The notes under the pieces are model-generated. The model saw nothing but the letters and a program-made list of their open reading frames with translations. It was not told the origin of the DNA and did not search any database. Below are positions 6,831 through 13,647 of a stretch of 13,647 bases of DNA, piece after piece. This stretch comes from Bdellovibrio sp. (GTDB taxonomy: Bacteria; Bdellovibrionota; Bdellovibrionia; Bdellovibrionales; Bdellovibrionaceae), in the NCBI GenBank assembly GCA_019104905.1, contig JAHRXB010000126.1, forward strand, positions 1 through 13,647, read 5' to 3'. The translations under genes were made by a program, and so were the position numbers. Numbering within the stretch: position 1 is the stretch's first letter; every line of letters starts with the position of its first letter.

Positions 6831-6853
6831 AAATTTTAAGAATCTTAAATTTT
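6831..6853. repeat. AT-rich inverted repeat in the hutI / unknown-gene gap
   Basis: TTTAAG at 6835-6840 and CTTAAA at 6844-6849 pair around AAT, and AAA/TTT extend the dyad outward after one mismatch. It lies 14 bases past the hutI stop on the minus strand and about 65 bases before the ATG of the next gene. It could be an operator or a weak terminator; a small TCTGA-TGCG-TCAGA hairpin sits between it and the hutI stop. Confidence 0.4.
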
Positions 6854-6866
6854 CTGACGCATCAGA

Positions 6867-8126
6867 TTATTTTAGATTGTTAAAAACCTTCTTCCCTCTC
6901 GAGAAAACCACCTTCTTGGTGGACTCTCCCACACTATAAAACAAGGTCTGCCAGTCCTTCTCAATGCACAAAATATCAGCAGACTTGCCAATCTCTAAAG
7001 AACCGACTTCTTTCTGCAAGTTCAAAGCATGAGCCGCCCCTACCGTGTAAGCGCCGATGACTTCTGGCAAACTCATCTTCATCTCTAAACGAGCCAAAAG
7101 CCCTACAAGATTCAGATCCTGCGCCGGAGAACTGCCCGGATTAAAATCCGTCGCCAGCGCCACTCGTGCGCCCGAATCAATCATCGCACGCGCGGAAGGA
7201 TATTTTGTCTTCATATAAAGATCCGCCGTCGGCAACAGAACGCATGTCACCTCGGACTTTGCTAACGACTGAATTTCTTTTTGAGTGACTTGCAGAAGAT
7301 GATCCCCCGACAAGGCCCCCACCTTGACAGCCACATCACTGCCGCCGCTTAAGGACAACTGATCTGCATGAACCAGAACCTCAAAGCCCAATTCTTGAGC
7401 TCGACGTAAATAAACCTCTGAGGCCTCGGGAGGGAAAAATCCTTTTTCAATAAAAATATCCACGCGCTGAGCGAGCTTCTTTTTCTTCACCTCTGGCAAA
7501 ACTTCTTGGGCCAGGAACTGCAAATACTCCTCATAGGATTTAAACTCCGGAGGAAGTGCATGGGCGCCTAAAAATGTAGACACCGTTCGCACACCTTGAA
7601 TTTTCTGTGTCGCCTGAAGCATCTTCAACTCATCTTTTAAGTTGAGTGCATAACCTGATTTGATTTCTAACGTGGTCACGCCTTGAGAAAGAAAGTGATC
7701 TGCTCTTTCTTGCCCCCACCGCACAAGATCCGCTAAAGAGGCCGCGCGGGTTTTTTTCATCGTAGAAAGAATTCCGCCTCCACGGGCCGCGATCTCCTGA
7801 TAACTGACCCCTTGGTTGCGCATTTCAAATTCCGCCGCACGATCTCCAGCAAAAATCAAATGCGTATGGCACTCTACGAAACCGGGCAAAACCGTACACC
7901 CCTTCAAATCCAGTTCACGATGATTTTTCTTAGCCAGATCCTTGGGAAGCTTTTTTTGAGGCCCTATCCAGGCAATCCGATCCTTCTCAATCAATATAGA
8001 GGCCTGAGAAAGAATCCCGAGATCCTGTTCTGTGATCTGGCGCCCCTCTTTGCGAGCCGCCCCTTGCAATGTCAAAAGCGTTGAAATATTTCGTAATAGA
8101 GTACCCATGTGCTTATTCAAACACAT
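6867..8126 (-). CDS. hutI: Imidazolonepropionase
   Basis: HutI is the third enzyme of histidine degradation, hydrolysing 4-imidazolone-5-propanoate to N-formimino-L-glutamate. The 419-residue product is an amidohydrolase-fold metalloenzyme. Metal ligands are visible as HTH (H87 and H89), H253 in HADQ, and D327 in the family-specific ATDFNPGSSP segment; H189 in GAHA and H276 in SGDHL are likely active-site residues. Length is normal (about 400-420). Two ATG codons are possible: 8126 (weak GGAAA five to six bases upstream) and 8108, which would drop six residues and resembles a usual HutI start. Both lie inside the arms of an inverted repeat, suggesting control of translation. No hutH, hutU or hutG is next to it. 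The upstream gene on the same strand is hsp20, whose stop is 31 bases away. Confidence 0.96.
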   Translation of the reverse strand: MCLNKHMGTLLRNISTLLTLQGAARKEGRQITEQDLGILSQASILIEKDRIAWIGPQKKLPKDLAKKNHRELDLKGCTVLPGFVECHTHLIFAGDRAAEFEMRNQGVSYQEIAARGGGILSTMKKTRAASLADLVRWGQERADHFLSQGVTTLEIKSGYALNLKDELKMLQATQKIQGVRTVSTFLGAHALPPEFKSYEEYLQFLAQEVLPEVKKKKLAQRVDIFIEKGFFPPEASEVYLRRAQELGFEVLVHADQLSLSGGSDVAVKVGALSGDHLLQVTQKEIQSLAKSEVTCVLLPTADLYMKTKYPSARAMIDSGARVALATDFNPGSSPAQDLNLVGLLARLEMKMSLPEVIGAYTVGAAHALNLQKEVGSLEIGKSADILCIEKDWQTLFYSVGESTKKVVFSRGKKVFNNLK

Positions 8127-8130
8127 GGGT
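8103..8130 (-). promoter_or_regulatory. Perfect inverted repeat enclosing both hutI start codons
   Basis: Arms ACCCATGTG (8103-8111) and CACATGGGT (8122-8130) are perfect 9-base complements around a 10-base loop. Each arm contains one of the two candidate hutI ATG codons, so a folded mRNA would hide both. As DNA it is also a possible dyad operator. No T-run follows, so it is not a normal terminator. Confidence 0.6.
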
Positions 8131-8139
8131 TTCCGGGAT

Positions 8140-8154
8140 CAAGGAAAAACCTTG
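8140..8154 (-). repeat. Small inverted repeat after hsp20
   Basis: CAAGG and CCTTG pair around a 5-base A/T loop, 3 bases after the hsp20 stop on the minus strand. A 5-base stem without a T-run is too weak to call a terminator, but together with the larger repeat next to it the gap to hutI is almost all secondary structure. Confidence 0.4.
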
Positions 8155-8157
8155 TCT

Positions 8158-8604
8158 CTACATAATCTTGATAGAATGACTGCGCGCGCCCTCTGCCTTG
8201 GGCACGGTGATCTCTAAGACACCATCCTCAAAGTGAGCCTGGATCTTATCCGCGTTCACCTGAGAAGGAAGGGACAGATTTCTCTGGAACTTCCCGTAAA
8301 CTCTTTCGGTGAACTTTCCTTCACCTTTGGTTTCGCGAAGGCGCTCTCCAGAAATCGTCAAAACATTGTTATTAAAGTCGAGCTTAATATCGCTCTTCTT
8401 CATGCCTGGAAGATCCGCATAGATCATATAGGCGTTGTCATTCTCCTCCAAATCGAGGGCGGGAGTATATTCAAACTCGGAACGAGCCGCAAAGCCCGGA
8501 GAGAAGCTGCGATCAAATTCATTAATGAACTCTTCAAACTGATTGAAGATATCTGAGGTCGGTAAACGACGACCACTCCAGGGAGCCAAGGAACGCATAG
8601 GCAT
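8158..8604 (-). CDS. Small heat-shock protein, Hsp20/alpha-crystallin family
   Basis: This 148-residue protein is an ATP-independent holdase that binds unfolding proteins in the cytoplasm. The alpha-crystallin domain spans about 46-136: the DLPGMKKSDI segment, FQRNLSLP at 106-113 (FxRxxxLP) and AHFEDGVLEITVPK at 123-136, which contains the A-x-x-x-D-G-V-L signature. The C-terminal IxI oligomerisation motif is I145-K-I147. The N-terminus (MPMRSLAPW...FEEFINEFDRSF) is typical of bacterial Hsp20 class A proteins. A perfect GGAGG at 8611-8615 lies 6 bases before the ATG at 8604, the strongest ribosome site in the window, which fits a highly expressed stress protein. No CIRCE repeat was seen upstream. 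hutI follows after a structured gap. Confidence 0.95.
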   Translation of the reverse strand: MPMRSLAPWSGRRLPTSDIFNQFEEFINEFDRSFSPGFAARSEFEYTPALDLEENDNAYMIYADLPGMKKSDIKLDFNNNVLTISGERLRETKGEGKFTERVYGKFQRNLSLPSQVNADKIQAHFEDGVLEITVPKAEGARSHSIKIM

Positions 8605-8631
8605 AGAAATCCTCCTTTAAATTTTGAAACC

Positions 8632-8659
8632 AGTATGGACTCCCAAAAAACAAGGTCAA
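8632..8659 (-). promoter_or_regulatory. Possible hsp20 promoter
   Basis: On the minus strand TTGACC (8654-8659) and CATACT (8632-8637) are 16 bases apart, resembling sigma-70 -35 and -10 boxes, and would give a leader of about 20 bases before the hsp20 ATG. A second TTGACA (8677-8682) lies 17 bases further upstream without a matching -10. No clear heat-shock sigma-32 boxes were found. Confidence 0.35.
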
Positions 8660-8683
8660 TGCTCGGACCAAGGGTATGTCAAA

Positions 8684-8716
8684 ATATAAACGGCGCCAGA
8701 TTCCTCAGGCGCCGTT
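8684..8716 (-). terminator. Intrinsic terminator closing the minor-pilin operon
   Basis: AACGGCGCC (8689-8697) and GGCGCCGTT (8708-8716) form a perfect 9-base GC-rich stem around a 10-base loop. On the minus strand it follows the stop of the calcium-binding protein gene by about 35 bases and is trailed by a T-rich TTATATTTT stretch. No plus-strand gene ends here. Confidence 0.75.
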
Positions 8717-8751
8717 CCTTGATTTTAGTTCATTTCATGAAAACGAATTTG

Positions 8752-9909
8752 TTATTTAACTCTCGGAGCAAACCACATATCAATCACGGCTCCTTGCTTT
8801 TCTTTACCTTTTTCTACAAAAATAAAGGTACTGCGCTCACGCACTTCGGCGCGATCCCCGATAGCACTGGTTGTGCTGGCATCGTACTTTAAAGATACGG
8901 ATTTAATTCGTGACTTCAGGGGAACCAGCTCTCCTTTTTGAACGACGGCGTCGCCATTGCGATCAAACCACAAAAGCAATTTCGCAAAGTCCTTGTCTTT
9001 GGCGTCGATCACGTCATCTTTGTTTGAGTCAAACTCCCGCAAGGCTTCAAACCCGTTTTTAACCGCATCGCCTTGATTTCCAAAAAGTTCATCGACGGAG
9101 ATCTTCTGATCGCCGTTACGATCGACCGCAATAAAAGCTCCGGGGGCCCCTTTTTCCGGCCACATGGTGTTTCCGGAAGGATTTAGTGGGAAGTCCACTT
9201 GAGCAGAAAACTGAGGACGCTTGTCATCGAAGAACACCATTAACGGAGAGAAGTATCCTCCGCAAAAGCCGTTTTCCCCAGGAAAATAGGCGGCGATGCT
9301 ATATTGTTTGCCGTCTTTTGAGTTGCTTCGATAAACGCTTCCTGAAAGATCGCCGTTATGGCCCATATACTGGCCCCCACTCGCGACATCAGGATCGAAT
9401 TGCTGAACAAAGCGAACACTTTGCAACTTCACGTCAAAATCATCGCTGATATTTCCTTCTTCATCCACTTTGGTCGTGAAGGTAATAGGTACGGAAATTC
9501 GCACATTGTTCCCGGCATACGACGCCACCAAGCCCGAGCCGGAGGTGTCTTCACTAGGGATCAAAATAACCTTATCATGGCCCGACATCGACACCACTTT
9601 TGCCGGATATTTGACGGAGTACTGCCTTAAAGCACCCTTATCATTCAACGTGACATACATAATCACTGAAGATCGCGGTGAAATGGGATTTGAAACACTT
9701 CTGAGATTGGTTCCGAAACAAGAATTTGAAACATTGATCGTAATGCCTTCCTGGGAAGCCCGTGTAGCCTGACCAGAAAGAACCACCCCTTGAAATCCGG
9801 CACCACCACCCGCGCCCGAATTAACGGCGGCAGGTTGTTGCTCTGATGCCTGTGCCTGAATAACCGCTCCTAAGACTAGCGGAGCGCAAAGCCATCTCTT
9901 CAAAAACAT
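8752..9909 (-). CDS. Secreted protein with three EF-hand-type calcium loops, last gene of a minor-pilin operon
   Basis: The 385-residue product has a Sec signal peptide (MFLKRW, hydrophobic core, cleavage AQA|SEQQ after residue 21). A Gly/Ala-rich linker (31-38) leads into a beta-rich middle with two cysteines (C64, C216) that could pair. The C-terminal third carries three 12-residue calcium loops: D263-N265-D267-E274, D294-N296-D298-D305 and D316-N318-D320-E327. Their spacing, with ELFG after the first loop, GFEAL between the first two, and LLLWFDRNGD leading into the third, matches a module often seen in large RTX-like secreted proteins and adhesins. I infer an extracellular, calcium-stabilised protein, perhaps a pilus-tip subunit acting like PilY1, although it is not PilY1-like in length or sequence. 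GGGGG five bases before the ATG is its ribosome site. It starts 11 bases after the PilW-like gene and is followed by a terminator. Confidence 0.75.
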   Translation of the reverse strand: MFLKRWLCAPLVLGAVIQAQASEQQPAAVNSGAGGGAGFQGVVLSGQATRASQEGITINVSNSCFGTNLRSVSNPISPRSSVIMYVTLNDKGALRQYSVKYPAKVVSMSGHDKVILIPSEDTSGSGLVASYAGNNVRISVPITFTTKVDEEGNISDDFDVKLQSVRFVQQFDPDVASGGQYMGHNGDLSGSVYRSNSKDGKQYSIAAYFPGENGFCGGYFSPLMVFFDDKRPQFSAQVDFPLNPSGNTMWPEKGAPGAFIAVDRNGDQKISVDELFGNQGDAVKNGFEALREFDSNKDDVIDAKDKDFAKLLLWFDRNGDAVVQKGELVPLKSRIKSVSLKYDASTTSAIGDRAEVRERSTFIFVEKGKEKQGAVIDMWFAPRVK

Positions 9910-9920
9910 ACAAGCCCCCT

Positions 9921-10895
9921 TTAGTTCCCTTTTTTTGCATCTGGTCGCACGATGCTATAATAGATCAAAGCATCCCGCGCACTCTTTCGTGCAAAGACCA
10001 CCTTCTGAATATCGGCGGCAAAAAGCTGTCCTTCTTGAAAGCCTCCAGAGCCATAAACAGAACGGAAAAGGTTTACCTTGTTATTCCCCCGAGTATCTCT
10101 CTCTAAATAATACTTGATAATACTGACCGCCTTCAAGCGCACAAGAGGAGCCGCTCCCCCGAGAGGCGGTAATTCACGTAGAAGTTCGTCTTCATTATCG
10201 ATTGTCTCATTTGGATACAAAGGATTTGTTCGATCCAGAAAATTGGGAATATCCAAGGGCCCTAAAACGGACTCTCCTGTGGCCTTCACCACACCAACAA
10301 ACATAGGAGATCGCGCCGGACGAGAATAATTGGGTCCCGTTGAAGTCATCTCTCGGACCGCCGCAGGGGAATCCAGCATCAACAGCGTCCCCTCTTGCCA
10401 AAAGTTAGGGTTGGCTTTGGCGACTTCCTCTTTTTTATTGAGTGAGCGAAACGTCAAGGTCGCGGCAATATTGGGATTCGTAGGCGGATTTCCAATATCA
10501 TAAGCCAATGCCGGTGTGTACATCATGGTGGCTCCCAGCTTTTGATTGGTCACCATAAAGACAAACTCCGTCCTTCCACCCAGCGACAGCGTCAACTGCC
10601 GGGGCCCCTCATCGCCTCGCCCTTCCGTCACGTCCGAGACATAGTCAAAGAAGAGATTCCCAAAATCATCCTTCACCAAAAGATTATTAAAAGATGGTTC
10701 TGAATACTTTAGATCTTTAAGAATCATGCGCTCGGCAATGATGCTGTCAACTTTGTCTTCGATTTCGTTACTGATGTCGGTTTTAGTCTTCGCGGTAAAA
10801 ACAAAAAACGACGCTGCCACCAGCCCCATGATTCCCAAGAGGGCCACGCCAATAATCATTTCAGTTAAAGTAAAACCTTTTTGATTATTTCTCAT
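9921..10895 (-). CDS. PilW/GspJ-like minor pilin (prepilin-type N-terminus)
   Basis: The 324-residue product has a class III prepilin leader: MRNNQKG, cleavage before F8, then FTLTE with Glu at +5 (E12), and a hydrophobic helix to about residue 33. This is the standard substrate of prepilin peptidase PilD. The large C-terminal part, with no cysteines that I can see, is typical in size for PilW or GspJ minor pseudopilins, which sit at the pilus or pseudopilus tip. It contains a proline-rich stretch around the NPPTNPN segment and several predicted beta strands. The start codon overlaps the stop of the preceding PilV-like gene (ATGA), indicating translational coupling. Its stop is followed 11 bases later by the calcium-binding secreted protein. 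A type II secretion pseudopilin is the alternative; no gsp genes are visible. Confidence 0.82.
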   Translation of the reverse strand: MRNNQKGFTLTEMIIGVALLGIMGLVAASFFVFTAKTKTDISNEIEDKVDSIIAERMILKDLKYSEPSFNNLLVKDDFGNLFFDYVSDVTEGRGDEGPRQLTLSLGGRTEFVFMVTNQKLGATMMYTPALAYDIGNPPTNPNIAATLTFRSLNKKEEVAKANPNFWQEGTLLMLDSPAAVREMTSTGPNYSRPARSPMFVGVVKATGESVLGPLDIPNFLDRTNPLYPNETIDNEDELLRELPPLGGAAPLVRLKAVSIIKYYLERDTRGNNKVNLFRSVYGSGGFQEGQLFAADIQKVVFARKSARDALIYYSIVRPDAKKGN

Positions 10896-11380
10896 TGCGA
10901 GTTCACCACAAATTGATAATCCACAAAACCATAAGCATTCGCGCCGGCCTCTTGAGATTGTGCCGAGCCCTTACTCCAATCCTTATGACTCAGACGCACG
11001 GTCACGAGATAAAGACCACTCATTCCCGGGTAAGCCTGGATCACAAATCCATAACGCCCAGGACAGTCCGGGCACTGTTCCGCCGTCGTCATAATGCCAC
11101 TGCCCCAGGCCATCGGAAGAGTATCCAAAGCCAATGCATTGTTTCTTTCTTCATCGGTCTGAAAGTAGTTGATCTGATACATACGAACGTTGGGACGAAT
11201 GTTTTCAATCACGTCATTGATCTGTTTATAGAGAGCATTTTTGGTTCCACTGTCTTTGGCGACCTTCTTCATACTCAGTATTCCTGAGATAAAAAACGAT
11301 CCCACCAAAGTGATCATTGCCAACCCCAAAAGGGATTCGATGATGGTAATACCTTTTTGATTCTTAAGAGTTGACGTCAT
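10892..11380 (-). CDS. PilV/GspI-like minor pilin (prepilin-type N-terminus)
   Basis: This 162-residue prepilin-like protein has leader MTSTLKNQKG, cleavage before I11, and ITIIE with Glu at +5 (E15), then a hydrophobic helix through about residue 33. Size and position, directly before a PilW-like gene, fit PilV or GspI. The globular part holds a CPDC motif in TAEQCPDCPGRYGF; the two close cysteines could form a local disulfide or bind metal. The gene begins inside the stop codon of the large upstream gene and its own stop overlaps the next start (ATGA at both junctions), so three proteins are probably made in fixed proportion. No GspK- or FimU-like gene is seen in the visible part of the operon. 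Confidence 0.8.
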   Translation of the reverse strand: MTSTLKNQKGITIIESLLGLAMITLVGSFFISGILSMKKVAKDSGTKNALYKQINDVIENIRPNVRMYQINYFQTDEERNNALALDTLPMAWGSGIMTTAEQCPDCPGRYGFVIQAYPGMSGLYLVTVRLSHKDWSKGSAQSQEAGANAYGFVDYQFVVNSQ

Positions 11381-13647
11381 ATGCCGGACTCCCTGGAAAC
11401 CTCAAGAACATAAAATCGCACTAGACGGTTTTTACACATCGTTGAGTTGCTATTCGGCACAAGTCCACAATCTGGATCCACCGAGGTCCAACGGAAAGGA
11501 TCTGCCTTGGATCGCAGAGAAATAGCGTTACAGCGATACAAGTTAGCCACCTCTTTCATGGCCGGATACGGATGCCAGATTGGATAGCGGGCAATGGATG
11601 AACAATCCTGATTATCCAAGGCTTTGAGTACTCCGGCCTGACGAAGTTCAAACGTCGCCATCGGATGATAAATGGTGCTCCAACGAATTCCCGCAGTATA
11701 GGCATCGGGCGCTATCGACAATCCATTCGATAGAATAAACGTGCCGATAATTCTTAACGGTGTGCTGCGCGACTCAATCACCAATCGTTCACAGGCGAAG
11801 AACCCCGTCACAAAATTGGCGGTGCTCTTAACAACGCAATCGCGCGCCATGGATTTAATGACGAAGGTGGCTGTCCCACCACCGCTCGCGGCCCGATAAG
11901 CATTATTCGCATCAAAAATATAGTTTGTTCTATCCTCATACTTATTAGTAAACGACCAGGAGTGCTTCGCGTTCGGAGCAAAGGATCTTGTCCAATCAGT
12001 TCCTCCAAAGGCGGAACTGCCAGAGCCGTTAGTCAAACAAGCCAAATCATAGTTTGTAAAGGGATCATCGTCGGGAAGAGCCCCTTTCGAGTTTCCAATA
12101 GCATCAGAAACATTTTGAGAGACGGAAATGCCCGTGCCCCCATTACGTTTAAAAAACAACCACCCTTTGTTGTTGCCCTTCTGAGCCTGAGACCAAGTAC
12201 GTAAGGAGTTCCCATTGTAATAAGACACATCATACGCTTCAAGTTGCAATGACATATCCAAAGGGTCCCCATTTGAACTGAGAATCAACTCAGGATGATC
12301 AAAAGAGACTTCAAGATCACGGAATGTCGCATTCGTGTTCCCTTTGCTATCGTTGGGGTCCACGGTCTTCTTCACTGAAATATAAATCTTAGGCTGAATG
12401 CCCTCTTTAGCGGCCACAGCGGCCTTCTGCTTTTGCAGATCATCGACCTTGTTTTGTGCGTCGGCAATCTTAAGATTTTGATCCTCACGTTGTTTACGCA
12501 AAGTGCGAATCCGTCCTTCGACAAAATCAATCTGATTTTTCAAGGAAGACACTTTGGGTTGATCCACGGGTTTCTTGCTTTCTGCCGCAGCCAGTTCTTT
12601 TTGTAGATCCGCCAGATCGTCTTCCGCTCTGGAAAGTTGTTTTTCAATATCTTTTAAGCGACTTTGTTCAAAGAGCAGCTGCGACTCCGCGTCCACCAGT
12701 TGGCGTTCGATCTTATCCTTAAGTTGTTTCAGATTAACTTCAGGAACCAGAGTGACAGTCCCGTTGTCAGGGATCTCTCCACTCACCACCATGCGCCCGA
12801 TATTCATCGTATAGTGAGCCACGGCTCCATCTTTTTTATCTAACTTCCAGTCTTTAAGAACCTCTCCAAACCAGCCCGAGCGAGTCATCGACGGCGCATC
12901 CACTTGACCGGTTTGAGGATTGAAACGGTTTTTATCCGTCATTCCCAAACGGTACTGATATTTACTGCCGTTCTCTTTGAGAAGTTGCCCTCGCAATTCA
13001 CTCTCGGCGGTGCGATTCAGATCATACTTTGCCAGATTATAACCAATACAGCGCTCCATCAAACTGGGGTCCCCTGTGGGACTGCCCGTGGCGTACCCCG
13101 AAAGATAATCCAATCCCAGGTCTCGCCCCCCATCCACTTCAACACCTTTTTGAAAACCACCGAATTGGCGGATATGAGCCCAAAATTGATCCCCTTCATC
13201 CCCGGAACTTCGTGGACGGAATTCTTTATTATCACGCATCACGGGACCGCTGCCCAAAATCACTTTGTCTTTGAAGGTCACCGGAGTATAAACCGTGTCC
13301 GCCTCTTCCTTATCTGACTTCAAATCAGGAGCCTTTGGTAAATGAACCGTGCCATTGGTATAGACGGGACTCTCAAAAATAAGCCCCGGGTATTTGATTT
13401 GTTCTGCGCGAGACGGGAACTGTCGAACAACCGCATCGCCTTTTCCGGGCCCCGTTGCCGTCGATAAATCCAAGCGCATGTCTCCGGCCACTAACAAAGC
13501 AAAACTTCCCACCTCACGAGGATAAACCCCCAGATAAGAAACCGTGGTTAATTTACTAGAGCCCACTTCAATAACATGGCCGGAGCCATCAAGAAGACTG
13601 ACGGTCACTTTCAAATACAATTCATTGCCGTACTCGGGAACAACACC
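11377..13647 (-). CDS. Very large protein with central coiled coil, first visible gene of the minor-pilin operon (5' end beyond window)
   Basis: The frame is open from the right edge for about 756 codons, so the true N-terminus is missing; a TTG at 13620 is in frame but is not a credible start. I do not recognise the family. Numbered from that codon, residues 1-290 are a mixed beta-rich region. A charged coiled coil follows at about 296-405, broken near 348-356 by KKPVDQPK, with heptad-like segments such as IEKQLSRAEDDLADLQ and KIADAQNKVDDLQKQK. Residues 410-747 are Gly/Ser/Asn-rich and probably beta-structured, with paired cysteines late in the chain (C610, C673, C697, C718, C729). The position just before PilV- and PilW-like genes suggests a PilX-type or tip-associated subunit, and the missing N-terminus could carry a prepilin leader. 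It overlaps the PilV-like gene by ATGA. Confidence 0.7.
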   Translation of the reverse strand, partial: GVVPEYGNELYLKVTVSLLDGSGHVIEVGSSKLTTVSYLGVYPREVGSFALLVAGDMRLDLSTATGPGKGDAVVRQFPSRAEQIKYPGLIFESPVYTNGTVHLPKAPDLKSDKEEADTVYTPVTFKDKVILGSGPVMRDNKEFRPRSSGDEGDQFWAHIRQFGGFQKGVEVDGGRDLGLDYLSGYATGSPTGDPSLMERCIGYNLAKYDLNRTAESELRGQLLKENGSKYQYRLGMTDKNRFNPQTGQVDAPSMTRSGWFGEVLKDWKLDKKDGAVAHYTMNIGRMVVSGEIPDNGTVTLVPEVNLKQLKDKIERQLVDAESQLLFEQSRLKDIEKQLSRAEDDLADLQKELAAAESKKPVDQPKVSSLKNQIDFVEGRIRTLRKQREDQNLKIADAQNKVDDLQKQKAAVAAKEGIQPKIYISVKKTVDPNDSKGNTNATFRDLEVSFDHPELILSSNGDPLDMSLQLEAYDVSYYNGNSLRTWSQAQKGNNKGWLFFKRNGGTGISVSQNVSDAIGNSKGALPDDDPFTNYDLACLTNGSGSSAFGGTDWTRSFAPNAKHSWSFTNKYEDRTNYIFDANNAYRAASGGGTATFVIKSMARDCVVKSTANFVTGFFACERLVIESRSTPLRIIGTFILSNGLSIAPDAYTAGIRWSTIYHPMATFELRQAGVLKALDNQDCSSIARYPIWHPYPAMKEVANLYRCNAISLRSKADPFRWTSVDPDCGLVPNSNSTMCKNRLVRFYVLEVSRESGI

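Noticed and set aside
8233..8556. 107-codon plus-strand open frame opposite hsp20
   Set aside because: It mirrors the codon pattern of a certain Hsp20 gene and has no domain or ribosome site; an antisense shadow.
12904..13317. 137-codon plus-strand frame opposite the large coiled-coil gene
   Set aside because: Antisense to a long continuous coding frame, with no motif or ribosome site.

Overview
The window reads as chromosomal DNA of a Bdellovibrio-like predatory bacterium (Bdellovibrionota). This is inferred from moderate GC, dense gene packing, typical Gram-negative signal peptides, and the mix of pilus, c-di-GMP, cyclic-nucleotide and prey-product-catabolism genes. No rRNA, tRNA, CRISPR array, insertion sequence or prophage gene was seen, and almost every base lies in or next to a gene.

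Left part (1-3136). A secreted TPR-like repeat protein, probably the front half of a soluble lytic transglycosylase, runs off the left edge on the minus strand. It is divergent from radA (DNA repair, plus strand) across a 46-base gap. After radA comes a perfect 19-base palindrome and then a small stand-alone cyclic-nucleotide-binding protein with a GTG start.

Middle part (3133-6130). A YcgR-like PilZ protein (c-di-GMP receptor) meets the cyclic-nucleotide-binding gene tail to tail with a 4-base overlap. It is the second gene of a tight glpK-pilZ pair on the minus strand. glpK (glycerol kinase) is divergent from a membrane acyltransferase of the PlsC/MGAT-like superfamily, so glycerol phosphorylation and glycerolipid acylation genes share one 37-base promoter gap.

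Right-middle part (6139-8604, all minus strand). This holds an orphan Flp-type pilin-like peptide, an unrecognised small protein directly upstream of it, hutI (histidine degradation) with both candidate start codons inside the arms of a perfect inverted repeat, and an Hsp20 small heat-shock protein.

Right part (8689-13647, all minus strand). This is an operon whose 5' end lies beyond the window. In transcription order it encodes a very large protein with a central coiled coil, a PilV/GspI-like minor pilin, a PilW/GspJ-like minor pilin, and a secreted protein with a three-loop calcium-binding module like that of RTX-type adhesins. Consecutive genes overlap by ATGA or are 11 bases apart, and a GC-rich hairpin closes the operon. 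It looks like a non-standard minor-pilin and pilus-tip operon, and is the most interesting part of the window.
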